The notes under the pieces are model-generated. The model was not told the origin of the DNA. It worked only from the letters and a program-made list of their open reading frames with translations, and did no database searches. Source: Capitulum mitella (taxonomy: Eukaryota; Arthropoda; Thecostraca; Pollicipedomorpha; Pollicipedidae). From it: DNA of 64,000 bases. The stretch spans positions 23,738,122 through 23,802,121 of the forward strand of contig CP099843.1 in assembly GCA_030062745.1 (NCBI GenBank), given 5' to 3'. Below are positions 51,494 to 62,835 of the stretch, in pieces (the stretch's first letter is position 1; every line of letters starts with the position of its first letter). A program made the translations under genes and the position numbers.

Positions 51494-52364
51494 CATGCGT
51501 TTCATTGAAGACCAAGGCGTACTGACACTTGATAAGCTTCTTGTTATTTTGTTCGGTATAAGTCATAATGTTCGTTTTGTCTCATTAGGTAATAGAAAGA
51601 TAATTGTAGGAAAATTGCACTGTCGTTTATTGTTTGAACCTTCCGCCGTTTTTGAAGATCCACATTCCATTATGAAGAAATGGAATACACTGTTTGGCTA
51701 TCGAGTATCGACATAAATAAAACAGTTTCATAGTTTGCTTCATTTTGACAGTGGTGTCACGACAACCACTTTATCACGTTGTGTAACGCTACACGTCGCA
51801 GACGGACTCCCGAAATGCACATGAGACGAACACAGACGTAGCCTTACTAGGCATAATCTGGCACAGAATACTAAGATGATAACCTCTACCATGAGCAAAG
51901 GGAAACTTTGAATTTTAGAGGCCCTGACCACACAGGAAAACTCATTAATTTTAAACAGCTAAATTTCCGCTTCTGTAACACTTCAGTTATTTAAGCGGTG
52001 AAGGGCAGTGTTCTTGCATGGTGTGGAACCTGTGTAATATTTTATGTAAGGTGATCGTCATAGGTAGAATTCAACAATGGAAGTGTCTTAAATTATGACT
52101 ACCACGGCAATTTTGTCAATTAGGCCATAGACACAGAAGGGTTATACAAAGGTGCGGGTGCCATGCGGCCAAGCGGGCTTCAGCCACCCTAGTTTGTTTG
52201 CAGTTTAATATTGATCCAATGGGAGTTGACTGGAAAGAATCGGCCTTACACGTCTCTCGGCTCACGAGCTGAATAGGAGTTACCGTACCCCTGATGTTAT
52301 ATCACCTTCTAAAAGGGTTATATTGTAAGCGTAGTCTTCTGTTTCGAACACATAGACTTCTCAC

Positions 52365-52680
52365 CTGCAGCTCTATTTCAGCCCTGCTTGGTACAACGAC
52401 TCCATTACACCCGCGCCGCCCGAACCCAGTTTCCAGGCTCTACGCTTTCCGCGACCCGGCGACCCGACCTCGACTGCACACCACGTGACCAGCGACGCCT
52501 CGACCAATCCGCACATGTCCGGACCGGCTCCACGCCGGCCTAAGTGCCCTGTACCCGCCGGGCGCCGGTGCTGACCGGCCCGGGACGGACGGAACACGGA
52601 CGGACGGACCGGCACGAACCGGCGCCGGCCAGGGCGGCCGACCCCGCATTCAGAGGGGGATGGGCAGCACGTTCGAGTCA
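52365..52680 (-). other. GC-rich CpG island with a possible alternative first exon (copy 2)
   Basis: Counterpart of 26317-26640. The donor-like site CTGCAG|GTGAGA is better here than in copy 1. However, a one-base difference puts a TAG just before it in the MESLYQAGLK frame. This is a possible 5' exon, a promoter island or neutral GC-rich DNA. Confidence 0.3.
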
Positions 52681-53469
52681 AGCAGCTCCCTACAATATAT
52701 CCTTCTATGTCTATGAATCAGACGATGAAATTATGTTATTTGTGCCAATGGTCGATAGCTAAACAATGTATTCTTTTTTTGATTCCATGTGCATTCCAGA
52801 ACCTTGAGAAAATGAAACTACAAGCGAATATGTAATTTTGCTACAATTATCTTTCCATTACGCAATGAAACCAAACGAACATTACCACTTGTCGCACAAA
52901 TGAACAAGGACAGAACACCACAGATTGATAACAGTGCCAGTCTACGCAATCTAGGGACTGCTATTTAAAATCGAAACAGGTAATAGTATGTTATGCGCGC
53001 TTTTAAGCACCTGAGATTGCACTCATGGCAGGTGGTCGAGAACAAAGTAACCGAATCGTCTCATGATTCCATTAAAGAGAATTCACCACCTTTTTCAACA
53101 AAACTGAGCTGGCACTGGAATCGAGACCACAGACCAGTGGAAGGTCGGAAATCAAAATAAAAAAAGCCGTGAGATAACATTAAGTCTGCTAAATAAGTAT
53201 TGGAAAAAATTAAATATGTCTAGGACTATTACAAGCGCCTTCGTTTTATGTATCTTTTTGAAACATATTACCACCAATCAACATTTTTTAAAAGAAAACT
53301 AGCATTCCGTTGAGCTTTCATGACATTTTCTTATGACATGACCTTCTGATTTACTCTTAGCCTAAAAGCAAATTGTCAAGCTTTGCCCCATATTGCAAAA
53401 CATAATTAGTAGCGTAGCGTTTTGAGTGTTCGTCGGTCCTGCGTCAACAATGTCGACGTTACGTTTGTT

Positions 53470-54010
53470 GTGACGCCGACGGGATGCCCCCACAGCTCGG
53501 CAAGGGCCCCTTCATGCCAACGAGGGACTAGCTACAGGCAGGAGGCCCCTTCCGACCGACAGGGGGCCTCTACAGGCCGGCAGGATCCCATAGAACATCA
53601 GGGGTCCCCTCAAGGCCAGAAGGAGCTCTTTGAGGGCTGACAGAGGCTCCAAAAGCCAACAGCGGGCCTTACACACCGGCAAGAGGTCCTTAAAGGCCGG
53701 CAGGGACCCCCTGCCAGGGCAGCAGGGGTCCCTGCAAGGCCAGCAGGGGGCACTACAGACCGGAAAGAGGCTCCTACTGACCGGCAGGGGGCCCCCGTAG
53801 GCCTGCAGGGGGCGCCCTGTAGGCCGGTAGGGGCCTCTACAGGTCAACAGGGTGCCCCCTGCATGTCTACGGGGCTCCTACAAGCCGCAACGGGCCCCCA
53901 TGGGCCAGCGGGGAGCCCATACAGGCTAGCAGTCGGCCCCCACAGGCTGGCGGAAGGCCCCTACAAGACGGCAGGCAGCCCCCGACAGGCCGACAGGGGC
54001 CTCTCCATTG
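53470..54010. repeat. Minisatellite, about 25-bp GGGGCCCCTACAGGCCGGCAG-like units (copy 2)
   Basis: Roughly twenty diverged units of about 25-26 bp, each joining a GGGGCC/GGCCCC run to CTACAGGCCGGCAG-like sequence. It lies in intron 1 of the glycosyltransferase gene, about 900 bp from exon 1. Confidence 0.88.
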
Positions 54011-54910
54011 GCTTGGATTTATATGTTTCATCTTTTGCTCTCTTTTGTCTGCCGTTATTCGAGCATTTTGACAATGACTGCTTTTTATATGAATAATTTT
54101 CTAGCCTCGGCGGGGTGGGCCCATTTCAACATTTCAAGGGGTGTGGGGCCCCTACGATCCCCCTGGCTGCGTCCCTGCTTATCGCCTCCCCTCCCTCCAA
54201 GGATACGCCTCTACAGGAGAATGAAACGTCATTTAAACAATGGTCCCCAGCATACCATGGTGGGTCCAGCATAGTACCGCTGGCCCTACTTCATCACTGA
54301 GAAGGCTGAAATCAGCGTGGGGCCCTTAGGAGGACTGAAATCAGTACTGGGGCATGTGCCCCCTCAAAAGAATGCAAAATGACGCCCCTGAGAAAAGGTG
54401 AAAGACAGACGAATTGGCATACGAAGCCTTGCGTGAAGTGTCATGACCATGATGGCTCATTGTACAAATTCTGATGGTGTAGTCTTCTTACCCCGTTCCT
54501 ACCTGTCTGTACGTTTCTCTCCTATAACCTGTCGTGTTCATACCCGTGAGATGACCCTAAACTGCATTTCTTTCCCGTGAGATGACCCGTACAGCTAAGC
54601 CTCCAACCTGTTCGACAAGCCTACTTCTCACCGATCCTCATTTGTTTCGCACCAATACAGGAATGAGAAGCATATCAGTGGGTCAATGGGATGGAGAGTC
54701 ATCCCATGGCCATGGACTTCTGTTTTTGTTGCTGTTGCTACATTTGTTGTTGTGGGTTTTTCTTTTTCGCCCGTGAGACGGCCCTTAGATATGTTTCTAA
54801 CGTCTGCGACGACTTGCCACTGCGTTTTCATCTTTGCGACAGCCAACATCATTTTTTTGCACCAACCAGTCGCCTGCTGCTAGCCATCACCCCACTGACT
54901 CGCCGCTCAC
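54011..54910. other. Intron 1 stretch, no recognised element
   Basis: A 15-bp word CCCGTGAGATGACCC occurs at about 54543 and 54572, and a related GTGAGACG-CC word occurs near 54773. I cannot assign any of this to a gene. Confidence 0.5.
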
Positions 54911-55285
54911 CTGTGAGACGACCGGCTGCCGGCTGCAGGAGTCGGGCGCGGCGTCAGCCAACATGAACAGCCGTCGGACGCCGAGCCGGCGCAGAAGGAT
55001 GTCGGGCATCGAGCGGCGCACGGAGTGCCTGCCCTCCGGGTGGCGCGGGTCCGAGTGCACCATGAGCACGACCCGCACCGGCTCCGAGCCGCACGCGTCT
55101 GTGTTCACCAGGAAGCGGAACCGGCTGAGGTTGACCAGCGGTCGCGGCGGCGGGTAGAGCGCGGCGTCCTGCTGCTGCCGGGCGACGCTCTGCAGCAGCG
55201 TCAGCGTCAGCAGCAGCAAACCGCAGCAGCAGGCCAGCAGTCGGCGGTGCCAGGACGCCGCCCGGCTGGGCGCGAGACAGACTGA
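54911..55285 (-). CDS. GT31 beta-1,3-galactosyltransferase-like, exon 1 (signal anchor, partial)
   Basis: The open frame reads HRRLLACCCGLLLLTLTLLQ, a short basic flank and hydrophobic stretch typical of a type II Golgi anchor. A short stem follows, then SRFRFLVNTDAC and VRVVLMVHSDPRHPEGRHSV, the start of the GT31 fold (family form: LVHSap-x-n-x-xRR-x-AIR-x-TW). The usual ETW is replaced by RRSM here. The donor CACAG|GTGAGC gives phase 0. A TGA at 55286-55288 closes the frame upstream, and no ATG precedes the anchor. Either an upstream exon splices in (acceptor-like CGCGCCCAG at about 55267) or a one-base error separates it from the ATG frame starting at 55403. Confidence 0.85.
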
Positions 55286-55541
55286 TCAGTTGAGGCCATC
55301 CGGCAGCGGGCAGCGCGGCTCGTGCCGTCAGGAGCAAACTTTGCCAACTCGTATGCAGACGACGGCCGCAAGATCCAGATGTTTGAATATGCAGACACGA
55401 CATGTGAATACAATACCACTAACCCTCGTCGGGTCGGCCTTCGGATCCACCTTCTCCGGGTCATGGCTCATAAATATTCCCCAGATCTCAAGAACTAGAA
55501 GACACACATAAACACCAAGAGCATCGTTAGAAAGCCCTTGG
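55286..55541 (-). other. Upstream of exon 1, possible 5' UTR or missing coding start
   Basis: On the minus strand an ATG at 55401-55403 opens MSCLHIQTSGSCGRRLHTSW and runs into exon 1 in a different frame. It may be the true start if a single-base error lies near 55270; otherwise it is leader sequence. I see no TATA-like promoter that I would defend. Confidence 0.3.
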
Positions 55542-56660
55542 TTAACCCTATTCCCGGCGGGGGGAGGGAGGGGGCTGAATCCGTCCCTACTCGGGTTTTC
55601 TTCTTCCCAATTTCAGGGTTTTTGACGCAGCTTGACGAAACTTCGTAACTTTCCTAGCTATTATTTCTACGTACTGTCACAAGATTTCGAAATTTTTTTC
55701 TGCTCATTAGCGGAGCCAGCTAAAGTTTTTGGGAGGCACCTTAGGCCATTTTTCTCCTTGCTGAAGGTAAAAGGAAAATGACTGCCAAAACTGGCGTTTT
55801 TAACATGAACTTAAAACCTTAAATGTGTGTATAGCTACATAGCTGGGCAACGTGCAAATGCAATTTTCTTCATCTGAGGACACTTTGCAAAGTCAGGTCA
55901 AGATCAAAAGTCGAAATTTGGTTTCAGATTAATAATTTCAGTGCTCTTTTCTCAAATATCAAACTCTGAATGTATATGACGTAGAAGAACTCCCTGTGCT
56001 TGTGTTTCAGGTTTCAGCTTAATATCAGATCGGGTCACGAAGCTATGACCTAAAATGCCACTGCACGTACCCTATATCACAAAAGCCGTACAATGGTATT
56101 CTTGAAATAGAGTGAATTCAAACAATTGAGAACGTTTACAAACAATATTAAATGCACACGAGATCATTCCAAGTGATTGCAAGGTCACTGGAGGTCACTG
56201 GAGGTCAAAGGTCACAACATGTTCTGAGGAGCATATGACAAAAGCAGTTACCCCTTTTCATGTCCCTGGCACCGCCTATGCTAACATTATACAAACATTG
56301 TAATGCGATCTGCATTTTTATAGCATACCATGACTAGCAGAAGCCAAAGACGTGCGTTTGCCTATTTTGTTCATTTATTATTAAAAAACTAATCCTCCTA
56401 TTTTTGAAACCCTGTGAACGCCTATGAATTTTCTCGAAATTTCAAATGTGTGCGGAGATTTGAAAAGTCCCAGTGGTAATCTCTCGGTTCATGTCAGTTT
56501 CATCGAAATTGGTCCATAAACAACGGAGGTATAAGAAGTCCAAAAGTATCCCCTATTTTGATATTGTTGCCCCTATATCCAACCCTTTCAAAATTTTAAA
56601 AGTTTCTCTTTTAAAGTGTAGTTTACGTCATGGGAAATCAATTTCTGCATCTAAAAAGTG
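55542..56660 (-). mobile_element. Family B TTAA-ended MITE, copy B3 (truncated)
   Basis: It starts at TTAACCCTATTCCCGGCGGG (55542) and runs in minus orientation through all internal family B blocks. It stops at about 56660, before the expected other terminus. It stands head-to-head with B4 about 70 bp away. Confidence 0.83.
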
Positions 56661-56725
56661 CATTGGTAGGAAGAATCTGCCAGTGTGTTTGGTACACATT
56701 TAGCGCAATACTGAGTGGTGGGTCC

Positions 56726-58196
56726 TTGAACCCTCTTCCCGGCGGGCTAGACGGTATGGTCGATTCCCGACAGGGGGGGGGGCGGATTCGGCCCCCCCCC
56801 TGATATCTCGAGAACTACTCGTTCGATTTCATCACAACAAACGGCAATCGATTTGCTGTCACCTGAACTACATTTTTCTAAAAAGAAATTTTCAAAATTT
56901 CGAAATCTGTGGATACAGGGGGGCAAAAACGTCAAAATGGGGGGTACTTTTGGACTTCTTATAACTCCGTTGTTTATCGACTGATTTCGATGAAACTGGC
57001 ATGAATCGAGAGGTTATGGATAGGGCGTTTACCATGGGTCCGCAAATCTGAAATTTTGAGAAAATTCATGGGCGTTCACAGGGTTTCAAAAATAGGAGGA
57101 TTAGTTTCCTAACAACTCAATAAACAAAAGAGGCAAACACCCTTTTTTGGCTTCTGCTAGTCATGTCATGATAAAGAAGTACAAATCGCATTACAATGTT
57201 TGTATAATGTTAGCATAGGCGGTGCCAGGGACATGAAAAAGGGGAAACTGCCATGGTCACACGTTTCTCACATCAACTTGTGAACTTTGACCTCATATGA
57301 CCTCCAGTGATCTTGGGGTCACTTGGAATGATGTCATGTACATTTAATATTATCTGGAAACGTTTTCAATCATTTGAATTCACTCTATTTCAAAAATTTC
57401 ATTTTATGGCTATTGCGATATAGGGTACGCGCACTGACATTTTAGGTCATAGCTGCGCGACCCTCCCTGATATCAAACTGAAACTTGGTACACGAGTAGA
57501 AGACGCCGTCCGACGTCACATATATTCCGGGTTTGACATTTGAAAAAAACAGCGCTGAAATTATTGCAAAAAAACAAATTTTGAATTTTGACCTTGACTG
57601 ACCTTGTAAATGACCTCAGATAAACAAAATTACGTCTGCACATTGCCCAAGTATTTAGCTATGATATTGAACTGATATTTAACTGATATTTAACTTACTG
57701 ACATTTTAGGTCCTAGCTGCGCGACCCTACCTGATATCAAACTGAAACTTGGTACACGAGTAGAAGACATCGTCCGACGTCACATAGATTCCGGGTTTGG
57801 CATTTGAAAAAAACAGCGCCGAAATTATTGCAAAAAAAACAAATTTTGAATTTTGACCCTGACCTGACCTTGTAAATGACCTCAGATAAACAAAATTACA
57901 TCTGCACATTGCCCAAGTATTTAGCTATATATCCATATAAAGGTTTAAGTTCTATCATTAAAACTCTGTTTTTGGCAGCCATTTTCATTTTACCCTCAAC
58001 ATGACCAAAAATGGCAAAAACGTTTCCTGGCTCCGCCCCTGAGCGAAACAGAATTTTGAAATTTTGTCACGGCACGTAGAAAGAATAGCTAGGAAAAGTG
58101 ACCAAGTTTCGTGAAGCTGCGTTAAAAAGCCTGGAATTGGGAAGCAAAAAACCTGAGGGGGGGCGGATTTAGCCCCCCTGCCGGGAATAGGGTTAA
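56726..58196 (+). mobile_element. Family B TTAA-ended MITE, copy B4 with internal duplication
   Basis: It begins TTGAACCCTCTTCCCGG and ends CCGGGAATAGGGTTAA. A segment starting at CTGACATTTTAGG (57434) is repeated in tandem from 57698, a 264-bp period, making this copy longer than B1 and B2. The left TTAA has mutated to TTGA. Confidence 0.85.
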
Positions 58197-58369
58197 CACA
58201 CATCCTCCCCTGGCGCATTTGTAAATATCTCCCAGTTGAAGAAACGCAACGTCCTGAGGCTTTCAGCGCCCTCTCTCACATAAACTGTGCAGAAACTGAC
58301 GAAAACGTTTCAGTTTTTTTAAACTATTTTAAATCATCCTAAGTCATTTTAGGTCTTGTCGCAATGACG

Positions 58370-58717
58370 TCATAAAGATGACAATGCTTTGCTTTGCAGT
58401 GTAACGCTCCGTTTTACTTCACCGTTGTATTGTCGGTGCTTTTGCAAGGTACGGAGACTGTAATTTGCGTACTCAATATTGAAGTCCTCTGAACTCATGC
58501 TAGGACACCCGAGGTAAAATATGTAGCTTTCATTTTCCTGGTCAAATACAATGTTTTTTTCGAAATGGAACTGAATAAACTGGTTTTTGGTATGGTCAGA
58601 TAGATTATCAAATCTTCCCGCAAGAAACCGCGCGTACAATACGTATAACAGGTTTGCAGCATTGCCATATTTTTGTGGAGTGTGACCTTGACTGGTTTTA
58701 TGCAGATTCCAACTTAG
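58370..58717 (-). CDS. Hypothetical 115-codon open segment, unknown
   Basis: An uninterrupted minus-strand frame from just after a TGA (58718-58720) to a TGA at 58370. It contains KYGNAANLLYVLYARFLAGR, then FDQENESYIFYLGCPSM, then NYSLRTLQKHRQYNGEVK. The composition (charged, aromatic, few low-complexity runs) looks more like coding sequence than most frames here. There is no in-frame ATG near its beginning, so it would have to be an exon or a transposon fragment. I recognise no family. Confidence 0.25.
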   Translation of the reverse strand, partial: LSWNLHKTSQGHTPQKYGNAANLLYVLYARFLAGRFDNLSDHTKNQFIQFHFEKNIVFDQENESYIFYLGCPSMSSEDFNIEYANYSLRTLQKHRQYNGEVKRSVTLQSKALSSL

Positions 58718-58806
58718 TCAGTAAACTGTTGGGTCTGTTTGACATTGTGTATGACATATAAGGAGATATCAGATGTTGCAGCATTGTGCAACATTCCTTT
58801 GAAACG

Positions 58807-59945
58807 TGCGACATAGGACAAAATGAATTGTTATGGATGTCAAAGCATGCTCGTGATAATCAGAGTTTGAAACTACAAAATGTTGCAATGTTGCGTGTGC
58901 ACGATATTGGGGCTTTCAAGGTTTTTCTGCCCAATGCTCGTCGATAGTGTTTTTTTTTAGAATCTCCAGAGCAAATGAGCCAGGAAACATGTGTCGTATG
59001 TTACGTTAGGTCATATTACGGATACGGAGGTATCGGACATGATACGGAGGTCAAATTAAACCCAACCCTTTACCTTGATCTTGCATGGCCTTTGGTCAAA
59101 ATACACATAAAATTTGTGATAAAGCTCCTCATGCCAAATTCGAATTCAGCGCCAGACTTTGCCGCGAGAATCCACAAAACAAGGTGTATGACACTTCGCG
59201 AGACTTCGTGAAACTATAGTCATTTGGCTTAAGCTGAGCTGAAGCACTAATGTTAGTGCAAGTAATAACTCAAGCGTCTCAAATTATGGAGCATCTATTG
59301 CGGTTTTTGTGACCTACAAAAATCATTCATACATTCTTCTACTTGAGCAATAGTATTCGCAGTACGAGCGAGAGTCCGGCGAATCGCTCCAAATTTGACA
59401 CTTTGACCTCATTTAACTTTGGAGGTCACGTTCTAGAAACATGAAACTTTTCCACAAGTGAACTCTTTCAGGGATGCATCTCCACTGCAAATTTGGTGTT
59501 CCTAGTCCCGTTAGTTTTTGGCATCTAAGGGGGTCAAACTCACCACGCTCTGCCCCGGCGCGTTATATTTGACCGGCCACCGTGCAAGTGATAACATATT
59601 AACTTGCACCTGATCCCACAATGTTGTAATGACCAGAACGACCTAGCACGGCAGTGCCGCAGAACGGAGTGCTCCGATCACACGAACCTCACCATGTAGC
59701 TCTGCTGTGACGCGCCACGTAGCCCTAATCCATCTCCATCCCGCCACCCAAGCGGCCAATCGGAAACCAGGCGTCCAACTACGACATCACCATCATCCGC
59801 CGAGCAGCACATCGCGACACATCCATCTGTTAATGTGCCGGGCAAGTAAACACGAGCACGCCATTTTCTGAAACCCTATCTTGCACATACTCTCAAGACT
59901 ATCGTTCCGTCGTCAGCTCCAAACTCCATCGCCACCGAACAGATC
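58807..59945 (+). repeat. Family C repeat, single copy C3
   Basis: The same landmarks as C1 occur in the same order, from GCGACATAGGACAAAATGAATT-like sequence to GCCACCGAACAGATC. One unit only, against two in the inverted counterpart at 43217-44877. Confidence 0.85.
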
Positions 59946-62835
59946 AAGCAGTACGATCCCTAGGTTAACATAGGCACGACGTAACTCTGGCCTCCCAGAT
60001 CAAAGGTGAACGAATATCTTATCGCTTACCATCTCTGTTGTTATCGCAGTAGATTTATAACATTTCGGCCCGCAAACCATGCTTTGGTGTCCACCGGGTT
60101 TTCTAAAATACAATAAAATGTTGCATGGGGCGGGGTTTAATGTTTCTTTAACAAGCGAGGTTATGGCTCGGTTTTTTTTTAGGTCAGCTCTGAGAAGCAA
60201 ACAAGCAAGCTTAGCTTATTTACATCATTTATAGCATTTTCGTAATTTTCAAGTAATGTTTGGCACTTGTTTGCTAAATTTGTCGTTCACAGGAATAACA
60301 TTTCCTGCAGAGGAAATGCAATGTATTGGCATAAACAGTCATTCTTCTTGCCGTCAGACATCAAAGAATAGAGGACGGGTGATGGTCACTACTAGAACTT
60401 GTCAATGGCGACGTAGCTGCAGCCGTTTATGTTAAGCACAGCTGATGAAGACAGTGATGACTCGACTGATGATGACTCAGGATTTTTTTCATGGTTTCAG
60501 CAAACTGATCTCCCCATGCTACCCTACCCGGAAACATGTTATTAGAATTGCAGTTGTAACGGCATATGGTAAAACTCATACTATATTCAGTTGGCAATAA
60601 TTCCTTAAAAATCTCTGTGTTGTCTTGAATTCCGACCTCGCGTTATCGCGAGGTCAGAATTAGGTCAGGTCAGACACGGCTGCATTACTCTTCCTGATAA
60701 AGAGCAATAGTCGCTGGGATTCCTAACTGCGTCAGGTACAGGACTGAATTTACTTATCTCGTGATGAAGAAATATGTTCTGCCTACTCTTTATGCAGTCA
60801 AGGTTAAATCAAGTGTGGAAAAATTTCGGGTTTAGGTTTTAGGTACATTTAGATTTGGTTCCAGACGGATTTTCTGACCAGGAACAATAATTGCTTTCCG
60901 TTGCTACTAAACGATATCCCACTGCAAATGTTGTATTTCGTCCCGTTTTTGTATGTACCTAAGACGTGACATGACATGACTTCACGTTGAATTTGGTGAA
61001 ACTCGCTAAGAGGCGCATATAGATTTGCTTGTCTGGCTTGAGCGATAAGGAAAGTGAGCGGCAGCCATTTCTATTACCCACAATGCAAATCAGTCCATCT
61101 GTTACCATGCATGTAACCTTGCATGACCTGTAATGTTCACGTATGACGGTTGTATATTTTTGGGGACCGTGTCCTATGTAAATTGAAATAATCTATGCAT
61201 TATATCCGTGAATATTATCAAAAACAGCTTCGCGCCACCGCCCTAAGAGGCGAAAACATGCATGCAAGGGTCCATTTATGACGTCATATCTGCATAACCT
61301 TTCCAAGCACTGAAATGGTTTTGCTGACAAAATATGTAACATTGATTGGTAAACATATGCTGATAGTTTGGTTGGGGTGGCTCTAACGGTGGATGAGTTA
61401 TTCATGAAAAATTGATTCATTTAAAAAGGCGCCTTATTTCACGCACCCCAGAAAGTGACGGGTGAACCTCGGTTTAACTGCGCGGCACGTGGTAATGCTT
61501 TTCGCTGTTTTCGCCATGTGGTAATAAAACAGGTAAATCATAGTAGTCAAAGGCTGTACCTTTATCACCGCATGACATCCATTGTAACGTTGCGCAATCA
61601 GTCATGTCACTGCTGTCGTTACCGTCAGTTGACGCACCATTTGGAAATGGGACGTGAAGGCCGCATATGACGTCACTGGTCGCTGTCTCGTCCTGGCCGC
61701 GTTTCTCAAAGTCAGGGAGCCTGAGACGGTCTGCAACAACACAGCAAAATGGGTCAGCCTCATTGAAAATTTATGGCCGAATCACACTGCAAACCGGTCG
61801 TCTGCACACGTCTTCATGGTCCTCCAACTACGCCATACTGTATCCGTCCCCACCCGTGACTATACGAAAATATTTCATTTACCCGCATCGCTTGATTGTT
61901 CCAAATCATTTGATTACGTACTTTCCTTCCGTCGATCGGCTCTAATCGGATATCCCAGGGCAGCTGTTAATCTGGTAAACTTTATTTGTTGACATCGTTC
62001 ATTTTCATCAGTGGAAACGAGTTCTCGAGGACAGCGTGCCATTTATTAGAGAGTGTTTGAGCCAGCAGTGCTAAGATCCAAGGGATGCCGGTTTTGTTAC
62101 CACTTGTAAAGGTTTTGTTACCACTTATACAGTTTGCGACAGAAAGCCGGTAGAAAGACTACAGTCCAGCAAAGATATGAACAAGAAGAATCTGATTTTG
62201 GTGAAAGATGGAGGAAAATATATACATTGCCTTTCCTTGTGACGACGTTGCTAGATTCCAAAGCATGCAACTTGTAGTTTTGGCATTGGAGTGCGGATGA
62301 TCACAAATGTCGGTAACGTAATTATTTGCTGGACGCTCCTGTGCGTAACAGACCCCGTTTGTAAATACTCTTGATTTTATTTTGCATTTCGCTTTCATGA
62401 TCTGATTTTGGTGACGGTCTCTATCACCGACACCAAAGATGAAAAACATGGAGAATAGCCACCTTCCTTCTTGCCCACGACCATTCTTCTGCAACGCACA
62501 CGGAACGTTAGACGACGCGCTGTCCAGTTTCTTTTAAGAGGATGCCCATTTCGAGCCACTGTGTCTGGGATGCCAAGTCAGACTTCTGAAACCGAGACAA
62601 TTTTGACAACGAAACGTGCCGAGTTTTGAACTACGCGGATCGCAGAGTTCCAGGAGCGCGTGCGCTATTCATTTTATTGGGCTATGACTTCAGCCAGTGA
62701 CTGCAGCCGGCATGAATTCCTTTTTGCGATACAAACGCGCTAAAACATGCAGGACTTTACCAAATGATCGATTGAACACATACTACAATAAAATTAGAAT
62801 GTTTTTACGAATATTTTTCACGGATATTTTTCTGA
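59946..62835 (+). repeat. Right arm of the long diverged inverted duplication (contig 3 side)
   Basis: This arm is reverse-complementary to 43216-40269 except for the flipped segment 60283-60655. A segment of about 585 bp at about 62174-62757 is absent from the other arm, where the flanks are directly joined near 40330. Frames at 61455-61992 have relatives at 40471-41063, but the conservation looks like general DNA identity and includes frame differences. Confidence 0.8.
60628..60661. repeat. Hairpin-forming inverted repeat at an inversion junction
   Basis: AATTCCGACCTCGCG and CGCGAGGTCAGAATT pair over 15 bp with one mismatch around a TTAT loop. It lies exactly where the homology to contig 2 switches from direct (left) to inverted (right). 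Confidence 0.85.

Noticed and set aside
60628..60661. Helitron 3' end at the hairpin
   Set aside because: No CTRR follows the hairpin, and the sequence marks an inversion junction rather than an element terminus.
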